Shown: one piece after another, positions 34,966 to 44,463 of the stretch
How the letters are laid out: each line of letters opens with the position of its first letter
How positions within the stretch are numbered: the first letter of the stretch is position 1
NCBI GenBank assembly: GCA_965204165.1
Contig: OZ241969.1
Span: 4,030,001-4,094,000, forward strand
Direction: 5' to 3'
DNA from: VYFG01 sp965204165
Lineage (GTDB): Bacteria > Pseudomonadota > Gammaproteobacteria > Arenicellales > Poriferihabitantaceae
DNA: 64,000 nt
Made by a program: the position numbers and the translations under genes
Notes under the pieces: generated by a model
What the model was told of the DNA's origin: nothing
Databases searched by the model: none
What the model saw: only the letters and a program-made list of their open reading frames with translations

Positions 34966-37731
34966 TTATCGATTGATCATCAGTGCTTCGGCCACGAGCT
35001 TGCGCTGCTGTTCGACATGCAGCTTGTAGTAGCCCACCGCCGGCGCCGGGGAGCCTTCACGCCCGACGTAACTCAGCGTCTGGCCGATGCTCCTGTTGCG
35101 CAGCCCGTTCAGGTAATAGAAGATCTGGTACCAGATTCCCTGGTTCTTGGGTTCTTCCTGGCACCAGATCAGTTCCTTCGCATTGCCATAGCGACCGAGA
35201 GCCTTCTCGAGGTGCTCCCTGGGAAACGGGTGGACCTGTTCCAACCGCACGATGGCCACGTCGGTGATGCCCTTGAGACGGCGTTCCTCAAGGATGTCGT
35301 AGTACACCTTGCCGCTGCAAAGCACCACGCGCTTCACGCCCTCCGGGTCGAGGTCGTCGATCTCGTCGATGACCGGCTGGAACCTGCCGTTCACCAGTTC
35401 CTCCACCGAGGAGACCGACAGCTTGTGCCTGAGCAGGCTCTTCGGGGTCATGACGATCAGGGGGCGGCGCAGGGGCCGGTGCAACTGACGGCGCAGCATG
35501 TGAAACATCTGCGCCGGCGTCGTCGGGATACAGACCTGCATGTTGTTTTCCGCGCACAGCTGCAGGAAGCGCTCCAACCGCGCCGAGGAGTGTTCCGGGC
35601 CCTGGCCCTCAAGGCCGTGGGGCAGGAACAGGGTCAGGCCGCACACCCTGGTCCACTTGGCCTCGCTGCTGGATATGAACTGGTCGATCACCACCTGGGC
35701 GCCGTTGACGAAGTCGCCGAACTGGGCCTCCCAGATCACCAGGGTCTTGGGCGTCGTGGTGGCGTATCCGTACTCGAAACCCAGCACCGCCTCCTCGGAA
35801 AGCAGGGAATTGATGACCAGGTAGTCGCTGGGATTGTCCGTGATGTACTGCAGCGGTACGTAGGTGCGGGGCTGGGACTGGTCGTGCAGTGTCGCGTGCC
35901 GGTGGCTGAAGGTGCCGCGGCCGGCATCCTGCCCCGACAGCCGCACCTTGTAACCGTCCTCCAGCAGGGAGCCGTAGGCCAGCAGTTCGGCGCATCCCCA
36001 GTCCATGGGCTTTTCCCCCCGGGCCATCTCCACCCGCTCGGCAAGCACCTTGGACACCCGGGGATGCACCTTGAAGTCCTCCGGCCACCGGTTCATCTTC
36101 TCCGCCAGGGACACCAGGCGCTCGGCGCTGACGCCGGTCGGGGTGTCGGTATCCCATTCGTCGGTGAGAAAGGGCTCCCAGTTCTCCATCTTGAGCTTCT
36201 TGTTGGGATCGATGACCTGGCCGGCGACCATCTTGCCGCTGTCGAGCTGGCTGCGGTAATCCTCCACCATGTCCTGCACTTCCTGCGCCGTCATCACGCC
36301 GAGGGAAACCAGCCGGTCGGCGTAGATCTCCCTGGGCGTCTGGTGATTCCGGATCTTGCCGTACATGATCGGCTGGGTGATGGCCGGCTCGTCCGCCTCG
36401 TTGTGGCCGTGGCGCCGGTAACAGACCATGTCGATGACCACGTCGTTGGCGAACCGGTTGCGGTAGTCCATGGCAAGCCGCGCCGTGGTGATCACCGCCT
36501 CCGGGTCGTCCCCGTTGACGTGGAAGATCGGCGCCTGGATCATCTTCGCCACCTCCGTGCAGTACAGCGTGGAACGGGCGTCCAGGGTATTGGTGGTGAA
36601 GCCGATCTGGTTGTTCACGATGATATGGATCGTGCCGCCGGTGGAATAGCCCCGGGTCCGGGACATGTTCAGGGTCTCCATCACGACGCCCTGGCCGGCG
36701 AAGGCGGCATCGCCGTGAATCAGGATCGGCACCACGATGCGCCGGTCGACATCGTGGCGGCGTTCCTGCCGCGCCCTGGCGGATCCCTCCACCACCGGGT
36801 TGATGATTTCCAGGTGGGAGGGATTGAAGGACAGCGCCACGTGCACGTTTCCGCCGTCGGTCTGGATGTCCGAGGAGAATCCCTGGTGGTATTTCACGTC
36901 CCCGGTCTGGGTGTCCTCGTCCTCGGTGTGGTAGTCGCCCTCGAACTCGCTGAACAGCTCTGCCGGCGACTTGCCGAGGATGTTGACCAGCACGTTGAGC
37001 CGGCCGCGGTGCGCCATGCCGATGATCACCTCCTTCACGTCCTTGCGCCCGAAACGCTGGATCAGCTCCGACAGCATGGGAATCAGGCTGTCGCCGCCTT
37101 CCAGGGAAAACCGCTTCTGGCCCACGTAGCGGGTGTGCAGGTAGCGCTCCAGGCCCTCGGCGGCCGTGAGTTTGGTCATGACCCGGAGGCGGTCCTCGCG
37201 GGTGAGATTCGGCCGCACGGGATCCGTCTCGATCTGGGCCATGAGCCACTGGCGCTGCTCCATGGAATTCAGGTAGCGGATCTCGTACCCGATGGGACCG
37301 CAATAGGCCTCCTTCAGGTAATCCAGGATTGCCCGCAGGGTCTTGCGGCCCCCGCCGGCGAGATCCCCGGTATCGAACTCGCTGTCGAGGTCGGCCTCGG
37401 TCAGGTCATACTGGGTCAGTTCCAGTTCCCCGGCGTCCCCGCGGGGCATGGTGTTGATGGGATCGATATCGGCCAGCAGGTGTCCGAGGGAGCGGTAGCC
37501 CATGATCAGCTTGGAGACCTGGCCCTGCTTGTGGGCAGCGGTCTCCATCCATTCCCGGGAACCGCCGATGCTGACCCCGGTGGGGGCCAGTGGCTGGACA
37601 TCAGGCAGCAGTGCGGCGATCTGTTGCCAGGCCGGATCGGCGCCATTGTGGAGCGAATCCTGGTACAGCGACTCGAGATAGCTCAGGTTACCGCCGTTCA
37701 GAAACGCGAGATCGGATATGCCGGATTTCAT
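34966..37731 (-). CDS. sucA: 2-oxoglutarate dehydrogenase E1 component
   Basis: Encodes 921 residues. Thiamine diphosphate and substrate motifs include IIGMAHRGRLNVLVNILGK, SFNPSHLEIINPVVEG, GDAAFAGQGVVMETLN and LPHGLEGQGPEHSSARLERF. The start at 37731 (MKSGISDLAFLNGGN) has GGGGGA at the correct distance; an upstream in-frame ATG is less likely. It decarboxylates 2-oxoglutarate in the TCA cycle. No sdh or gltA gene precedes it here. Confidence 0.96.
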   Translation of the reverse strand: MKSGISDLAFLNGGNLSYLESLYQDSLHNGADPAWQQIAALLPDVQPLAPTGVSIGGSREWMETAAHKQGQVSKLIMGYRSLGHLLADIDPINTMPRGDAGELELTQYDLTEADLDSEFDTGDLAGGGRKTLRAILDYLKEAYCGPIGYEIRYLNSMEQRQWLMAQIETDPVRPNLTREDRLRVMTKLTAAEGLERYLHTRYVGQKRFSLEGGDSLIPMLSELIQRFGRKDVKEVIIGMAHRGRLNVLVNILGKSPAELFSEFEGDYHTEDEDTQTGDVKYHQGFSSDIQTDGGNVHVALSFNPSHLEIINPVVEGSARARQERRHDVDRRIVVPILIHGDAAFAGQGVVMETLNMSRTRGYSTGGTIHIIVNNQIGFTTNTLDARSTLYCTEVAKMIQAPIFHVNGDDPEAVITTARLAMDYRNRFANDVVIDMVCYRRHGHNEADEPAITQPIMYGKIRNHQTPREIYADRLVSLGVMTAQEVQDMVEDYRSQLDSGKMVAGQVIDPNKKLKMENWEPFLTDEWDTDTPTGVSAERLVSLAEKMNRWPEDFKVHPRVSKVLAERVEMARGEKPMDWGCAELLAYGSLLEDGYKVRLSGQDAGRGTFSHRHATLHDQSQPRTYVPLQYITDNPSDYLVINSLLSEEAVLGFEYGYATTTPKTLVIWEAQFGDFVNGAQVVIDQFISSSEAKWTRVCGLTLFLPHGLEGQGPEHSSARLERFLQLCAENNMQVCIPTTPAQMFHMLRRQLHRPLRRPLIVMTPKSLLRHKLSVSSVEELVNGRFQPVIDEIDDLDPEGVKRVVLCSGKVYYDILEERRLKGITDVAIVRLEQVHPFPREHLEKALGRYGNAKELIWCQEEPKNQGIWYQIFYYLNGLRNRSIGQTLSYVGREGSPAPAVGYYKLHVEQQRKLVAEALMINR

Positions 37732-37889
37732 GAATCCCCCTGCCCGGGCGCCTGGCGCCCACTGGTTCTGGACCCGTACATGCCGCACCGCCTGGTACCC
37801 CGGTCAGCCAGGGCCACGCCTGGGCGGCTGGTCAAGGTCATGGATTGTATTGAATGCCTTTGTGAACCGTAACCATACCAATTGGGGAG

Positions 37890-38354
37890 TCAGACCACAA
37901 CGTCGGCAAACCGCCGGAAGAAGCGCGCCATGTAACGGTCCGCGGCGGTCGTGAGCAGGCTGTCACCGAGCATCGAGAACCAGCCGGACACGTTGATGTC
38001 CGCCCGGTAGATCAGCAGGGTTTCGGTATCCCGGCATTCCAGCAGGACCCGGGCCCTGCCCGTCGCATGGCCAAGGGCCCGCAGGGTGGTTTCGGCATGG
38101 AGCAGGTATTCCACCGGTGGATCGGTCTCCTCCACCAGCAACCGTGCGTCCAGCCGTTTTTTCACCGGCCCAACGCCGAATCGGAATACCGCCCGGTATT
38201 CACCGTCCGCATCCCGCACCACCATCTCGCAGCCACGGATACAGTATTTCAGGACCCCGGGATCGTTCAGCCTGCGCCAGACGACCGGTCTCGGTGCGGG
38301 CAGCAGGTATTCGCCACCCACGCGCACGGCACCCGTTCGGCGTTTCGAATTCAT
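37890..38354 (-). CDS. CoxG/SRPBCC-family protein
   Basis: Encodes 154 residues. The segment GEYLLPAPRPVVWRRLNDPGVLKYCIRGCEMV is the standard opening of the carbon-monoxide-dehydrogenase subunit G (CoxG) family, a START-like fold that holds hydrophobic ligands. The C-terminal hydrophobic AADRYMARFFRRF helix is also typical. The start at 38354 was chosen over a much longer frame that would run into the divergent gene's promoter. Members accompany molybdenum CO dehydrogenase or other membrane redox enzymes, but no cox genes are nearby, so the role is unknown. Confidence 0.75.
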   Translation of the reverse strand: MNSKRRTGAVRVGGEYLLPAPRPVVWRRLNDPGVLKYCIRGCEMVVRDADGEYRAVFRFGVGPVKKRLDARLLVEETDPPVEYLLHAETTLRALGHATGRARVLLECRDTETLLIYRADINVSGWFSMLGDSLLTTAADRYMARFFRRFADVVV

Positions 38355-38542
38355 CCGGATGATGATGCAGACCCCAGGAATTTCCAGTATGTACCCCCGG
38401 GCAGCCAAACATGCAAGGTTCGTCCTGGCTGCGCTCCCGCCCGGACAGGTCCCGTACGCCCCCATGGCACCGGGGGTGCATTGACGGAGATACCGGGAAT
38501 TGTGGGAAGATCGGGCGTCAGGCCGACACCGGGACACGAACC

Positions 38543-39292
38543 ATGCAAGATGATGCCTTTGCCGACCGCTACAGCCGCCAGATCCGACTGCCGTTGGTGG
38601 AAGAGAAGGGGCAGCGCGCGATTCGTGATGCGGCGGTGCTGATCGTGGGCATGGGCGGGCTGGGATCGCCGGTTGCCATGTACCTGGCCGCCGCGGGTGT
38701 GGGCCGCCTTACCATTGCGGATTTCGACGTCGTGGACCTGTCCAACCTCCAGCGCCAGATCGTCCATGCACATGACGATATCGGCCTGCTGAAAACTGAG
38801 TCCGCCGCCAGGCGCCTGCAAGCCGTCAACCCGGATATTGTCCTGACCTGCCTGGACTACACCCTGGAGGCGGAGGAGTTCGTCGATCTGGCCGCGGACC
38901 ACCACCTGCTCATGGACTGCACCGACAATTTTCCCACCCGGTTCCAGCTCAACGACGCCTCCCTCGCCACCGGCACCCCGCTGGTCTCCGGTGCAGCCAT
39001 CCGCTGGGAGGGCCAGGTCACCGCGTTCGACCCCCGCATGCCCGACAGCCCCTGCTACCAATGCCTGTATCCCGACCGGAGCGTGGAGGCCGCCACCTGT
39101 GCGGCGGAGGGCGTGATCTCGCCGCTGGTCGGCGTGATCGGCACCATGCAGGCCCTGGAGGCGGTGAACATCCTGCTGGGCCGCGGCCAGCTCCACGGCG
39201 CAGTATGGCTGTTCGACGCCCAGTTCATGGACTGGCAGAAAATGGTGCTGCCGAAGAATCCGGACTGCCCCGCCTGCGGTGCCGGGCGATGA
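38543..39292 (+). CDS. ThiF/MoeB/HesA family ubiquitin-like-protein activating enzyme
   Basis: Encodes 249 residues. The nucleotide loop is VGMGGLGSPVAMYLAAAGVG; the ATP-binding Asp/Arg residues appear in DFDVVDLSNLQRQIVH. Zinc cysteines form CYQC and CPAC pairs, and the downstream TCAAEGVISPLVGVIG gives the likely catalytic cysteine. MoeB adenylates MoaD and ThiF adenylates ThiS; which one this serves is undecided because neither carrier is encoded close by. It starts divergently from the CoxG-like gene and overlaps the next gene by ATGA. Confidence 0.9.
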   Translation: MQDDAFADRYSRQIRLPLVEEKGQRAIRDAAVLIVGMGGLGSPVAMYLAAAGVGRLTIADFDVVDLSNLQRQIVHAHDDIGLLKTESAARRLQAVNPDIVLTCLDYTLEAEEFVDLAADHHLLMDCTDNFPTRFQLNDASLATGTPLVSGAAIRWEGQVTAFDPRMPDSPCYQCLYPDRSVEAATCAAEGVISPLVGVIGTMQALEAVNILLGRGQLHGAVWLFDAQFMDWQKMVLPKNPDCPACGAGR

Positions 39293-40035
39293 ATTTCAGG
39301 GGCAAGACCGTCATCGTCACCGGCGGCGGCTCCGGCATGGGCGCGGCAACCGCGAAGCTGTTTGCCGATGCAGGCGCCCGGGTCGCCATCGTGGACCGGG
39401 ATGAAGCGGCGGCCGCCGCGACGGCGAAGAAGTGCAATGCACCGGGCTGCCTGATCGGCGATGTCAGCGACTCTGGATTCTGCGATCACGTGATCGCCGA
39501 CGTCGCCGCGCACACCGGCCGCGTCGATGTCCTGGTCAACGCCGCCGGCGTCATCGCCCGCAGGGATACCCTGTCCACCGGCGACGAGGACTGGCAGCGG
39601 GTGATGCGGGTCAACGTGGACGGCGTGTTCTACATGAGCCGGGCGGCGCTGCGGGTGATGAAGGAGCAGCGCTCGGGCGCCATCGTCAATTTCGGTTCCA
39701 TCTGGGGCGGTTCCGGGGCCCCGGGCGTCATCGCCTATTGCGCCTCCAAGGGTGCGGTACACCAGATTACCAGGGCCATGGCCCTGGAATGCGTCCAGGA
39801 CGGTATCCGCGTCAATGCGGTTTGTCCCGGGGAAGTCGACACCCCCATGCTGCGATCCGAACGGACCGGCCCGGTGACCGCGGAAATGCTCGAGAGCATC
39901 GCCGGCACCGTTCCCATGGGCCGACTGGCCGAACCCGGGGAAATCGCACGGGTGGTGCTGTTCCTCGCGTCCGAGGACGCGAGCTACATGACCGGCGCAC
40001 TGGTAAACGTGGACGCGGGATACAGCGCACGCTAG
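39289..40035 (+). CDS. short-chain dehydrogenase/reductase (SDR)
   Basis: Encodes 248 residues. The NAD(P) motif is TGGGSGMGAATAKLF, the structural NAAG motif VLVNAAGVIA, and the active site YCASKGA with the upstream Ser in NFGSIWGGSG, so Ser-Tyr-Lys is intact. It has the classical SDR size and ends VNVDAGYSAR. Substrate is unknown. It overlaps the ThiF-like gene by 4 bases, so the two are probably translated together, an uncommon pairing. Confidence 0.9.
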   Translation: MNFRGKTVIVTGGGSGMGAATAKLFADAGARVAIVDRDEAAAAATAKKCNAPGCLIGDVSDSGFCDHVIADVAAHTGRVDVLVNAAGVIARRDTLSTGDEDWQRVMRVNVDGVFYMSRAALRVMKEQRSGAIVNFGSIWGGSGAPGVIAYCASKGAVHQITRAMALECVQDGIRVNAVCPGEVDTPMLRSERTGPVTAEMLESIAGTVPMGRLAEPGEIARVVLFLASEDASYMTGALVNVDAGYSAR

Positions 40036-40039
40036 ACAT

Positions 40040-40072
40040 TATGGCCTGCCCGATTCAATGAGGCAGGCCATA
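40040..40072 (+). terminator. perfect 11-bp hairpin after the SDR gene
   Basis: TATGGCCTGCC and GGCAGGCCATA pair perfectly around an 11-base loop, starting five bases after the SDR stop codon. No T-run follows, so it may be a Rho-independent-like stabilising hairpin or bidirectional barrier rather than a strong intrinsic terminator. Confidence 0.5.
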
Positions 40073-40411
40073 CCTGCCCCTGATATGCGGCGCTTGCGGC
40101 GAACGTTGGCAGGAAGTGCAGCAAGCATGCGAGAGGAAGCTTTTTAATATGTCCTGTATGTTTCTGATGAGGATAAATCTTAGAAGATGTTGTGCTTCCC
40201 GGGGAATCATCCTTGTTTAATTGAACTTCCAGTTCAATAATGCAAGATAAAGATCGCGATCAATGCACATGCGTTCCGATCTCCGATGTCGACGGACAGG
40301 CCAACGTCGCCCGTTTCCATGCCGGGTCGATTCAACGCCGTGCTGGTCCGCTCAAGTCTTTTTCCCGCAGCCCCTTCCTTTCGTCTGAAAAGGACGTTCC
40401 TTTTGCAGGGA
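40073..40411. other. intergenic stretch between SDR and cysC
   Basis: About 340 bases separate the SDR hairpin and the convergent cysC stop. An open frame at 40240-40443 has no recognisable domain and runs into cysC on the opposite strand. I see no RNA gene or repeat of note in it. Confidence 0.4.
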
Positions 40412-41038
40412 TCAGTCGTCTTTGCGCCCCGGCATTGAAATGAGACCGCGGCGCGCGAGAAATTCCATCACCTCCTGGACGCATTCCTCCACGCCCCGCT
40501 CTCCGGTACGCACGATCAGGTCCGCATTCTGCGGCGTCTCGTAGGGGGAGGATATCCCGGTGAATTCCTCGATCTCTCCCTTGCGCGCGCGCTGGTACAG
40601 ACCCTTGATATCACGCTGTTCGCAGATTTCCAGCGGGCAGTCGCAGTACACCTCGACGAAGTCGTTCTCCCGTTCCACCATCATACGCACCCGCTGGCGG
40701 TCGATCCGGATGGGCGAGATGAACGCGGTGAGCACGATCACCCCGGCATCCACGAACAGCCTCGCCACCTGCCCGATCCGGCGGATGTTTTCCGTGCGGT
40801 CCTGCTCGCTGAAGCCAAGGTCGCCGCACAGTGCATGGCGGACGTTGTCGCCATCGAGCACCAGGGTGCGGCATCCCATCTCGTGGAGCTCCAGTTCCAC
40901 GGCGTGGGCAAGGGTGGACTTGCCGCTGCCGGACAGCCCGGTGAACCAGACGATGGCACCGGCGTGTCCGTTCTGTCTTTCCCTGTCGTCGCGGCTGATG
41001 GTGGCCTGGTGCCAGAATGTGTTGGGTGATCTGTTCAT
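40412..41038 (-). CDS. cysC: adenylyl-sulfate kinase
   Basis: Encodes 208 residues. Walker A is GLSGSGKSTL, followed by DGDNVRHALCGDLGFSEQDRTENIRR, and the C-terminal KGLYQRARKGEIEEFTGISSPYE, which binds APS. It phosphorylates adenosine 5'-phosphosulfate to PAPS for sulfate reduction or sulfation. No cysD, cysN or cysH is adjacent, so this is a stand-alone copy. It ends a stretch of minus-strand genes that includes the fumarase/SDH operon upstream, 61 bases away. Confidence 0.94.
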   Translation of the reverse strand: MNRSPNTFWHQATISRDDRERQNGHAGAIVWFTGLSGSGKSTLAHAVELELHEMGCRTLVLDGDNVRHALCGDLGFSEQDRTENIRRIGQVARLFVDAGVIVLTAFISPIRIDRQRVRMMVERENDFVEVYCDCPLEICEQRDIKGLYQRARKGEIEEFTGISSPYETPQNADLIVRTGERGVEECVQEVMEFLARRGLISMPGRKDD

Positions 41039-41099
41039 GGCGCGATTATATCCGGATGCCCCTGATTGCAGTATTCACCTGCACGGCCTTCCCGGGCGT

Positions 41100-41780
41100 T
41101 CATATCAGTTCATCCTTGCGGTCGTCGGTTTCCCCGTAGCGGCTGAGCGCGGGCGGCCGCAGCCCGGCATACAGTTCTTCCAGGTTCCGGTTCACCAGCT
41201 CGGCCTGCTGCTCGAACAGGCTGTTTCCCTGAAGATCGCTGTCGACGATGAACGGGCCGAAATTCTCCACCTCGAACACCCACATGGCCTGGGCATTGCC
41301 GAGTTCCCCGAGCCAGTGCACTTCGCGCACACGCCGGATGCCGCGGCCGAGCAGGGCGCCGGTGCCGTATCCCACGGTGGTCAGGTACACGGCCCCGGCC
41401 GGCAGGAACAGGTCGCGGTAATCCTGTCCCGTCATGCCGCCCTTGCCGATGATGACACGGGCACCGGAAACCCTGAACCAGTCGGCCATCCACTTCGCGA
41501 AGCGGAAGCTGGCGGTGGCGGTGACGCCGCCCACCTTGTACCGCCCGTCCGGCTCCACCGCCGCGGCGGGGGAGCAGTGAAAGTTGACGTTGCTGACCGC
41601 GGGCAGATCCAGGGGAAGGGGATGCCCTTCCCCGAGGACGCGCTGGTAGACGCCCTCGCGGCCGGTGTAGATCACGCCGTCGAGGTAGACGATGGTGCCG
41701 ATGGCGAGGTCCGCGAGGTCCTCGCCGCTGACCGGCACCTTCAGCCGGACTGTCTTGAAGCCGGGTGCGGGGTCTGCCAT
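41100..41780 (-). CDS. class I fumarase/tartrate dehydratase, beta subunit
   Basis: Encodes 226 residues. The C-terminal swivelling domain is seen from GTIVYLDGVIYTGREGVYQRVL, GKGGMTGQDYRD and LTTVGYGTGALLG. Together with the alpha subunit it forms an oxygen-sensitive [4Fe-4S] hydro-lyase. It overlaps the end of the alpha gene by 40 bases. Two-subunit members hydrate fumarate, tartrate or mesaconate; position in an SDH-like operon makes fumarate to malate the simplest reading. Confidence 0.85.
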   Translation of the reverse strand: MADPAPGFKTVRLKVPVSGEDLADLAIGTIVYLDGVIYTGREGVYQRVLGEGHPLPLDLPAVSNVNFHCSPAAAVEPDGRYKVGGVTATASFRFAKWMADWFRVSGARVIIGKGGMTGQDYRDLFLPAGAVYLTTVGYGTGALLGRGIRRVREVHWLGELGNAQAMWVFEVENFGPFIVDSDLQGNSLFEQQAELVNRNLEELYAGLRPPALSRYGETDDRKDELI

Positions 41781-42706
41781 TCCACTGTCTCCCGTCGCAT
41801 GTAGGGGGTGAACCACTTGGGGTCGGTACGGTATTCCGTCGAACCGTCCGCCCGTATCCGCACCGTGGCCCGGCGCGAAGACAGGCAGAACGTGTGCATG
41901 CTCATCGGCATGCCGCCTGTGTGGGTATAGCCCACCTCGATATGGCAGTCCGCCACCATGGATTTCCCCACAAACCCCATGGCGCCCATGCCGATCGAGT
42001 TGCCCAGTTCCTGTAATTCCTCTTCCAGCGCGGCGATTTCCGGATCCGGATTGCGGTCGCCGACCACCCGCAGGCAGGCCGCCTGCTTGCCGAGGACCAT
42101 GCAGGTATCCTTGGAGCCGCCGAGGCCGACGCCGACGATGGCGGGCTGGCAGGCCAGGCCCCGCTTGCCGAAGGCCACCAGGGTGTCCAGGAAGAACCGC
42201 TTGATGCCGTCAATGCCGTCGCCGGGAAACAGCATGCGGTAATCGGTGCCGAACAGTCCGCCCTTGTGCACCGTGGTGATTTCGATCCAGTCCACGTCCG
42301 GCTCGAAACTCCACTCGATTTCCGGTGCGTTGATGCCGACGTTGTTGTTGTGGTCGGTCCGCCACAGGGGGTGCACCCGGTTGGGCCTCAGCGGGATGTC
42401 ATGAGTCGCCCTGGCGGTGGCGCTTCTAAGAGCCCGCTCGAACCCGGTGAATCCGCCGGCGAACCGGGCATGGTCCCCGAGCTTGACATAGAACCTCGGC
42501 AGCCCGGTGTCCGCGCACATGGGCCGCCGGTCGGCGGTGGCGGTTTCCCAGTTCTCCAGCATGGTCCGCAGTACGAAACAGGAAAGATCCCCCGACTCGC
42601 CTTCGGCCATGCGCTGGATACTATTGCGGTAGTCCGCGGGAATGTCGATGGCGGCATTGGCCATGATGCGGCAGGCGGCCTCTTCGATGTCGTCAGGTGC
42701 AATCAT
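41741..42706 (-). CDS. class I fumarase/tartrate dehydratase, alpha subunit
   Basis: Encodes 321 residues. Cysteines for the [4Fe-4S] cluster are in MCADTGLPRFYVKLG and GGSKDTCMVLGKQAACL; other family segments are LWRTDHNNNVGINAPEIEW and MGAMGFVGKSMVADCHIEVGY (positions around 255-275). It binds the cluster and most of the substrate. The start overlaps the flavoprotein stop (ATGA), so it is cotranslated with the SDH-like complex. Confidence 0.87.
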   Translation of the reverse strand: MIAPDDIEEAACRIMANAAIDIPADYRNSIQRMAEGESGDLSCFVLRTMLENWETATADRRPMCADTGLPRFYVKLGDHARFAGGFTGFERALRSATARATHDIPLRPNRVHPLWRTDHNNNVGINAPEIEWSFEPDVDWIEITTVHKGGLFGTDYRMLFPGDGIDGIKRFFLDTLVAFGKRGLACQPAIVGVGLGGSKDTCMVLGKQAACLRVVGDRNPDPEIAALEEELQELGNSIGMGAMGFVGKSMVADCHIEVGYTHTGGMPMSMHTFCLSSRRATVRIRADGSTEYRTDPKWFTPYMRRETVEWQTPHPASRQSG

Positions 42707-44460
42707 GGGGTGGCTCCGGGCAGGCTCGGCTGCTCCTCCAGCAGGCTTTCCCCTGGGCGCACGATGGTGAACGCCACCGGGGACTGGGTTACGGACAAAC
42801 GGTCATCGGCCCTTTGTACCACGGTAAACGTGGAGGATGCCAGATCGCCGGTCCCGGTGAAATCCTCGCGGTAGTGGGCGCCGCGGGAATTTTCCCGCGA
42901 AAGCGCCGCCCGGCAGATGCCCTCCGAAACATCCAGCAGGTTTTCCAGGTTGAGCCAGTCATGCCATGACAGGTTGAAGCGCAGGTCCCGGGTGCCGATA
43001 CCGGCGGCATCGAGCTCGGACCTGAGACCGGCAATCCCCGCGATTCCCTGCTCCAGGCCCGCCCGGGAACGGATAATGCCGGCGTCCGTCCACATCAGGT
43101 CCATCAGGCGCTCCCGAATCCCATGGATGTTGCCGCCGTGGCGGCCGAGGGGACGCGTTGCCCTGGCCAGCTCCCGGTCCACGGCATCCCGGTCGGGTTC
43201 GGGCGGCGCACTTCCCCGCCCCTCCGCGCCAAGGTCCGCCGCCATCACTTCCCCGGCGATCCCGCCGAACACCGTGGAGTTGGCCACGCCGTTGCCGCCG
43301 AGCCGGTTGGCGCCGTGCATCCCGGCAGCATCCTCTCCCGCCACGTGGAGTCCCCTGATCCCGGTCCGGGTTTCCGTATCGCATACCAGCCCGCCCATGA
43401 AATAGTGCGCCGTCGGCACCACCTCCACCCGCCCGGCGGCCAGGTCGAATCCGCAGTCGGCACAGCGGCGCACCATGCCCGGAAATCTCGCCGCCACCGT
43501 GTCGGGGCCGAGATGGGACATGGAGATGTAGACACCGCCCAACGGACTGGTCCGGCCCCGGCGCATCTCGTCGTAGATCGCCCGGCTGACGATATCCCGG
43601 GTGGCCCGTTCACCGGCCGGGTCGTGATGGAGCATGAACCGGTCCCCGGCACCGTTCAGCAAATACCCGCCGGCGCCGCGGAGCCCCTCTTCCAGGACCG
43701 TCCCGGTCATGCGGGTATCCCGGCCCGCCAGCAGACCGGTTGGGTGAAACTGCACCATTTCCATGTCACGCAGCGGCAGGCCGAGCCTGAGCGCCATGGC
43801 AAGACCGTCCATGGACTTGTCCCCGGAAGGCGTGTGATACCGGTACATGGTGGGTCCTCCGCCGGTGGCCAGGAGTACCGCCCGGGCCTGGACCAGGCGA
43901 AACTCGCCGCTGCGCATGTCCACCATCAGCGCGCCTGCGATCCGTTCGCCGGCCCTGTCGGGAATCAGGCCAAGGACACGGTGCTCCTCGAGCCCGGCCA
44001 GCGGCAGCGCCCTGACCTGTTCCATCAGGCGGTTGATGATCTCGATGCCCGTCAGGTCGCCCTTGTGCACCGTGCGGTCGAACGTCTGTCCCGCAAAGGC
44101 CTTGTGATGCAGGCTGCCGTCGGGGTTGCGGTCGAAAAAACAGCCCAGTTCATTCTCCAGTTCCCTGACCCGGACGACGGCGGTCTCCACCAGCTTCCAG
44201 GCCAGGCCCTGGTGCGGCAGCCACTTGCCGCCGATGATGGTGTCCATGAAGTGCCGCTCCACCGAATCTCCCGGGCCCAGCGCGACGTTGTAGCCCCCCT
44301 GGACCATCCGGGTACAGCCGCACTTGCCGAGCAGTCCCTTCACGGCAACGGCGATCCTGAGGTCCGGGCCCGCCTGGTGGGCATGCAGTGCGGCGAACAA
44401 CCCGGCGCCGCCGGCTCCGATGACCAGGATATCGGTTTCCAGCCTGGAGACTTCCGTCAT
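42703..44460 (-). CDS. succinate dehydrogenase/fumarate reductase-like flavoprotein subunit
   Basis: Encodes 585 residues. The FAD site VIGAGGAGLFAALHA, HPTG (MVQFHPTGLL), the arginine/glutamate EEGLRGAGGYLLN, RDIVSRAIYDEM, HYFMGGL and HGANRLGGN give a complete dicarboxylate active site. The usual covalent FAD ligand (His in R-S-H-T-x-x-x-Q-G-G) is replaced by Cys49 (GCTRMVQGG), so FAD is probably held non-covalently. This is seen also in L-aspartate oxidase and some soluble reductases. Covalent attachment raises the flavin potential needed to oxidise succinate, so fumarate reduction or a related substrate is plausible. Cotranscribed with B, C and D subunits and fumarase. Confidence 0.88.
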   Translation of the reverse strand: MTEVSRLETDILVIGAGGAGLFAALHAHQAGPDLRIAVAVKGLLGKCGCTRMVQGGYNVALGPGDSVERHFMDTIIGGKWLPHQGLAWKLVETAVVRVRELENELGCFFDRNPDGSLHHKAFAGQTFDRTVHKGDLTGIEIINRLMEQVRALPLAGLEEHRVLGLIPDRAGERIAGALMVDMRSGEFRLVQARAVLLATGGGPTMYRYHTPSGDKSMDGLAMALRLGLPLRDMEMVQFHPTGLLAGRDTRMTGTVLEEGLRGAGGYLLNGAGDRFMLHHDPAGERATRDIVSRAIYDEMRRGRTSPLGGVYISMSHLGPDTVAARFPGMVRRCADCGFDLAAGRVEVVPTAHYFMGGLVCDTETRTGIRGLHVAGEDAAGMHGANRLGGNGVANSTVFGGIAGEVMAADLGAEGRGSAPPEPDRDAVDRELARATRPLGRHGGNIHGIRERLMDLMWTDAGIIRSRAGLEQGIAGIAGLRSELDAAGIGTRDLRFNLSWHDWLNLENLLDVSEGICRAALSRENSRGAHYREDFTGTGDLASSTFTVVQRADDRLSVTQSPVAFTIVRPGESLLEEQPSLPGATP

Positions 44461-44463
44461 GTC

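Noticed and set aside
35017..37872. 951-codon frame opposite sucA
   Set aside because: Exact antisense shadow of a well conserved enzyme, His/Val/Leu-rich without family similarity.
40240..40443. 67-codon frame between SDR and cysC
   Set aside because: No recognised motif and runs into cysC; kept only as part of the intergenic entry.
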